Shown: positions 59,308 to 64,000 of the stretch, one piece after another
Position numbering within the stretch: position 1 is the stretch's first letter
Layout of the letters: each line of letters begins with the position of its first letter
Origin: Antilocapra americana
Taxonomy: Eukaryota > Chordata > Mammalia > Artiodactyla > Antilocapridae
Length of the DNA stretch: 64,000 bases
Assembly: GCA_007570785.1 (NCBI GenBank)
Contig: ML661885.1
Coordinates: forward strand, 16,670,223-16,734,222
Reading direction: 5' to 3'
Notes under the pieces: generated by a model
Database searches by the model: none
What the model was told of the DNA's origin: nothing
What the model saw: the letters and a program-made list of their open reading frames with translations, nothing else
Position numbers and translations under genes: made by a program

Positions 59308-59382
59308 GGACAAATGTGTACTCATGGCTGATTCATGTTGATGTATGGTAGAAATCAATACAATATTGTAAAGCAATTACTC
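59308..59382 (+). mobile_element. L1 3'-terminal fragment
   Basis: CTCATGGCTGATTCATGTTG and CAATATTGTAAAGCAATTAC match the extreme L1 3' end, as at 4955-5046. No A tail is left. Confidence 0.65.
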
Positions 59383-60024
59383 ACCAAAGTGAGTACCCTA
59401 ATCAACACTCACAAACTATGTACTATGCTGGGTAAGGTCAAAGGTCAATGTTACTACACCGCTGTAGGAAGGAGGGGAGCACAGGTCAGTCTATCCCAGT
59501 GTTGTAAGCAGCCCTCATGTGTGTAAACTTCTTAGATGCACAAAGACAGACTTTGGTACTAGAACTGAAGACTTTAGGTACTCAAGAATCTCCACAACTT
59601 CTACTGGACACATTTTCTTTTTAGAATGAAGGAAAATTCTCCCATTTTTGAGCCATTCTTTTATGTCAGCTCTACAAAGTTGCATGTGACTTTATAAATA
59701 TTTTTAAAAGATGGAGTTTTGTGAATATTTAATGTTCAGCTAATTTGATTTTGAGTTGTAAATGTCAAGTATTCAGTTTGGGGAATTTTCTGTTTTATTA
59801 TACTTTGTTTAAAAAAAGGAAAAATTGTACATTTTTAGAATGGTTCTATGAACAAATTTAATGTACTAATTTTTTTTAAAAGTAGTAAAACTAATCTAGT
59901 CCTATACATACTGTCTCCAGAGATGAGAAAAAAGACAGACTTTTCCCCTTCCAAATTATACACTGTTTGTGACATTATTAAATTTCTATTAAGAATTCTA
60001 AAATCCAAGATACAATTTAAGAAA
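59383..60024. other. Unique DNA, no gene seen
   Basis: No recognised element or exon. Confidence 0.5.
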
Positions 60025-60026
60025 TA

Positions 60027-60669
60027 CAGTCTGTCCTCATTATTCATGAATTCTGTGTTTGCAAATTTGTCTACTCACTAAAGTTTGTTTGCAGTCCTCA
60101 AACCAATACTTGTGAGGCTTTCATGGTCGCTGTGGACATGCACATGTCCCGAGTGGCAAAGAATGTGAGTTGCCTGATAGGTGTGTTCTCATTTGTGGTT
60201 AAATGAGGCAAAGTTTCAGCTCTTAAACTGTAAAAAAATGTCCTTTGGCTATCTATTTCGTGCTATGATTTCCTTATTTTTGTGCTTTTCATTGGTGATT
60301 CTGCTCCTTAAAATGGCCTGAAAACATAGTACTGACGTGCTGTCTAGTGTTACTAACAGTAAGAAAGCTGTAATGTGCCTTACAGAGAAAATATGTTTGT
60401 TAGGTAGCTTTACTGAGACACATGTTTTAGTGTTGTTGGCCATGAGTTCAACATTAATGAATCAACAACATGTATTAAATAGGGGGTCTTTAAACAGAGG
60501 TGTACATAAAATGAGTTTATGTATTGATCAGTTGAAGTAATTGTTGTAACTGGAGGTTTCAGCAACCTAACTTTTTATTTTCCTACGTGCAAAGGTTCAG
60601 AATTCACTAATTCAGTGTTTGTAGTAACTTCATAGAAGAGAAATGCTGTGAAAAACAAGAATCGACTAC
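60027..60669 (+). mobile_element. Tigger-like (pogo) DNA transposon, both ends recognisable
   Basis: It starts CAGTCTGTCCTCATTATTC after a TA (60025-60026) and closes with the roughly complementary AAACAAGAATCGACTAC. Inside, TTTTTGTGCTTTTCATTGG and the frame 60337-60540 (KKAVMCLTEKICLLGSF) correspond to the 5' leader and transposase N-terminus. The rest of the transposase is missing, so it is an internally deleted, non-autonomous copy of about 640 bp. Confidence 0.8.
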
Positions 60670-61887
60670 ATCACAAACACAAACCATAGGTTTCTTGCAT
60701 GCCATTTTTTCCCCAAAAGTAATTCACAAATGCAAGCAAAAATATGTCTTATATCTTGATAAAATGAACTAAAATAATTGCTTATATATAAATATTCATA
60801 GTTACAGTGACAAATATCTCAATTGTAACTGAGAAACATGCAGTCATTGTTTACTTAGAGATACTGTATGAATGGAACACTGTAGAGATATCATGAAAAA
60901 GGCTGATACATTGAGAGATTTAATTCAACTAAATGTGATATAATTAATATCTTTGTTACTATATCTGCCTTATCTTTCAAAGGCTCACCCAATTCAAATA
61001 CATTGAGCAGACTTTTCAAAAACTATTAAAAATATTTTAAGATTTGAAAAGATCAATTTCCAATTGTGAAATTCAAAACTATAGTTTTCAATGGAGGGAA
61101 TTTGGTAATCCTCACCACTGACTCAGCTTGAGAGTGTTTTTCATCTTCTGTCAGGTGAATTTCATGCACTGGGCCAGAATTCAATCCAGATACCAGATCA
61201 ACACATTCTCTAAACTTATTAAATTTTGAAAGGCTACACAGAATTCCTCAAGAGTTCATCTCAAAGTAAGTGGGAAAGATGTCTTCTTTCTGACTTTTTA
61301 AGCTCTTTTCAGTATTTATGTACTGTGATGTAAGTGCCTGAGCCACTTCCACAAGCATTTGATTACATTTGTGTTGCATTTTTAAAAACATGTATTTTGA
61401 TTGCATATGCTAGGAGATGCTAGATTGTTGGTAAATAAGAATGACAACAGCAACCTCCTCTTGTCATTTATGAATGATATTGGAATAAGTCAATGATTAA
61501 TTTTTTCTTGGCTATGGGCCAGGACTAAAGTTTAACAGACATAATTTTCATAACATGTGGCAGCCGAAAAAAATTTCAGTTAAAATTGGATCAATTTTAT
61601 TTGGATTTGAAGACTGTCCTTGAGGATTTCATATTCACCTGCATGATTCCCTAAAATGGCAGCTTTATGCAAGAGACTATGTAGCTTCAGAGACTGAAAG
61701 AATTGCCATGTTGTATTACAAAGCTTGTTGAAGGGGAGAAATGAGTTTCCATCTATGACTCTCATCAGAAGAAATACATTGTTTAAACACATAAAGTGTT
61801 AAAAGACATTTAGAAATCTGAGGTTATTGGGTTTGCTTTACTAGATAATCTAAAATTACAGTAACCCAAAACCAAAAAAAGAGAAGT
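60670..61887. other. Unique DNA, no gene seen
   Basis: No recognised element or exon. Confidence 0.5.
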
Positions 61888-62290
61888 CTTGAGTGCCAGA
61901 GAATTGATGCTTTCAAATTGTGCTGTAGAAGACACTTGAGAGTCTTAGACTACAGGGAGATCAAACCAGTCAATCCTACCGGAAATCAACCCTGAACTTG
62001 GTTCACTGGAAAAACTGATACAGGAGCTGCAGCCCAATATGTTGGCCACCTGATGCAATGACCAAACTCATTGGAAAAGACCCTGATGTTGGGAAAGGTT
62101 GAAGGTAAAAGAAAAAGAGGAAGGCAGAGAATGAAATGGTTAGATAGCATCACCAACTCAGTGGACATAAATTTGAGCACAATCTGGGAGAGTGTGCAGC
62201 AAAGAGGAGTCTGTCATGCTGAAGTCCATGGGGTTGCAAAGAATTAGTTATGAATTAACGACTAATGACTGAAGGACAACAACAACAATG
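61888..62290 (+). mobile_element. BovB LINE 3' fragment, old
   Basis: Sense, from GAGTGCCAGAGAATTGATGC to the (CAA)n tail GGACAACAACAACAATG. Substitutions and stops are frequent. Confidence 0.88.
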
Positions 62291-62367
62291 AAGTAAAATA
62301 ATTCCTATTATTAATAGTATGTGGTCCAGTATAAGATCTAGATAAATAGGTTTCTAAGTAAAAGTCA

Positions 62368-62575
62368 GGCTTCCCAGGTGACACAGTGGTAAAGAATCCA
62401 CCTGCCAATGCAGGGGACACAAGAGATGTGGATTTGATCCCTGGGTTCGGAAGATCCCCTCAAATAGGAAATGGCAACCTATTCCAGTATTCTTGCCTGG
62501 AAAATTCCATGGACAGAGGAGCCTGGTGGGCAACAGATGATGGGATAGCAAAGAGTCAGACACGACTGAGCACAC
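62368..62575 (+). mobile_element. Bov-tA SINE with 12-bp target duplication
   Basis: Flanked by AAGTAAAAGTCA (62356-62367) and AAGTGAAAGTCA (62576-62587), one mismatch. Head GGCTTCCCAGGTGACACAG, tail AGACACGACTGAGCACAC. Confidence 0.92.
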
Positions 62576-62587
62576 AAGTGAAAGTCA

Positions 62588-62807
62588 AAGTGGTTGTGTT
62601 AACTAAACTTAATGACTCTGCCTTTTAATATAGAAATGAACTGCTGTGTAGTTGAGTTCCCAGATATATTTTTCAGTATTTATTGCTGATTCTATATTAG
62701 CTTTTAATTTTTATTCTTGTAAATTGTATATTACAGTTATTTTCATTTGGTTTCCTGCAAGGATCTTTGATCATAAAATAAATGTTATCAATATTTGAGA
62801 AGTGTTA
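62588..62807. other. Short unassigned stretch
   Basis: AT-rich spacer between a SINE and a BovB copy. Confidence 0.5.
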
Positions 62808-64000
62808 AATACCCAGATAACCACAATGGTGTGATCACTCACCTAGAACCAGACATCCTGGAGTGTGAAGTCAAGTGGGCCATAGGGTACATCATTATCC
62901 TAGGGGGAGATGATGGAATTCCAGTTCAGCTATATCAAATCCCAAAAGATGATGCTGTGAAAGTGCTGCACTCAATTATACCAGCAAATTTACCAAATCT
63001 GGAAAACTCAGTAGTAGTCACAGGACTGGAAAAGGTCAGTTTTTATTCCATTTCCAAAGAAAGGCAATGCCAAAAAATGCTGAAACTATCGCACAACTGC
63101 ACTCATCTCACACATTAGCAAAGTAATGCTCAAAATTCTCCAAGCCAGGCTTCAACAGTACATGAACAGAGAGCTTCCAGATGTTCAAGCTGCATTTAGA
63201 AAAGGCAGAGGAACCAGAGATCAAATTGCCGACATCTGTTGGATCATAGAAAAAGCGAGACAATTCCACCAAAACATCTACTTCTGCTTCATTGACTATG
63301 CTAAAGTCTTTGACTGTGTGGAACACAACAAACCATGGAAAATTCTTCAAGAGATGGGAATTCCAGACCACCTTAGTTGCCTCCTGCAAAATCTGTATGC
63401 AGGTCCATAAGCAACATTAGAACCGGACATAGAACAACTCCAAATTGGGAAAGGAGAACGTCAAGGCAGTATATTGTCACCATGCAAAATGCCCAGCTGG
63501 ATGAAGTCCTAGCTGGAATCAAGATTGTTGGGAGAAAGATCAGTAACCTCAGATATGGAGATGACACTAGCCTTATGGTAGAAAGCAAAAAGGAACTAAA
63601 GAGCCTCTTGATGCAGGTAAAAGAGGAGAGTGAAAAAGCTGAATTTAAACTCAACATTCAAAAAACTAAGATCATGGTATCCAGTTCCATCACTTCATGG
63701 CAAATAGATGGGGAAACAATGGAAACAGTGAGAGACTTTATTTTCTGAGACTCCAAAATCAGTGCAGATGGTGACTGCAGCCATGAAATTAAAAGACACT
63801 TGCTCTTTGGAAGAAAAGCTACAACCAACCTAGAAGGCATATTAAAAAGCAGAGACACTACATTGCTGGCAAAGGTCCACATAGTCAAAGCTATGGTTTT
63901 TCCAGTAGTCATGTATGGATGTGAGAGTTGGACCATAAAGAAGGCCGAGTGCCAAAGAACTTATGATCTTGAACTGTGTTGTTGGAGAAGAGTCTTGAGA
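62808..64000 (+). mobile_element. BovB LINE, 5' truncated, running off the window end
   Basis: It begins in the linker before RT (YPDNHNGVITHLEPDILE). RT motif A reads FCFIDYAKVFDCVEHN (about 63282-63330, frame 63126-63410). The catalytic box reads YGDD (63554-63565) in the next frame (63377-63748), so a frameshift separates motif A from the DD pair. The TGHGTTDWF..GVRQG region is shortened. The C-terminal region continues past 64000. No active product. Confidence 0.92.

Noticed and set aside
1..64000. A novel multi-gene system
   Set aside because: After reading both strands I see only transposable-element coding remnants and motif-less short ORFs. Claiming a new system would not be supported.

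Overview
The window looks like nuclear DNA of a pecoran ruminant (cattle, sheep, goat or a relative). The evidence is the repeat content: BovB (RTE-type) LINEs, more than twenty BovB/tRNA-derived Bov-tA and Bov-A SINEs, two kinds of CHR-type tRNA SINE, and L1 copies with the ruminant-type 3' end. The species cannot be fixed from this sequence. Base composition is AT-rich with many short microsatellites, as in intergenic or deep intronic DNA. I found no host protein-coding gene, tRNA, rRNA or CRISPR array that I can support. The longest open frames belong to transposable elements.

Layout. 1-6250: two old L1 fragments in opposite orientation, a hAT-like fragment and non-repetitive DNA. 6255-9315: two BovB copies in opposite orientation. 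9316-15067: mostly unique DNA with one BovB 3' fragment. 15068-17705: a SINE cluster, a MaLR MST-type LTR split by a BovB fragment, another Bov-tA and a MIR. 18480-32077: L2 and CHR relics, many SINEs, an MLT1-type LTR and an old L1. 32480-35090: an L1 split by a SINE, then an ERVL-like pol relic. 35760-42155: ancient repeats, SINEs and a stretch of unannotated unique DNA (36.7-39.6 kb) with one membrane-segment ORF. 42171-45310: a three-level nest (ancient repeat, then L1, then a 5'-inverted BovB and a Bov-A). 45985-48017: CHR SINE, Tigger relic, young L1 3' end and two Bov-tA. 48018-57774: mostly unique, with two MIRs, an L1 3' UTR, a Bov-tA and a young truncated L1. 57775-64000: three more BovB pieces, an L1 end, a Tigger element and a Bov-tA.

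No cooperating gene system is visible. The autonomous elements (BovB, L1) encoded endonuclease and reverse transcriptase, and they are the usual source of mobilisation for the SINEs here. Every autonomous copy is truncated, frameshifted or missing essential residues. The most informative content is structural: datable nested insertions with visible target-site duplications, a twin-priming-type inversion, divergent decay of the BovB polymerase motif, and a few short structural DNA motifs.
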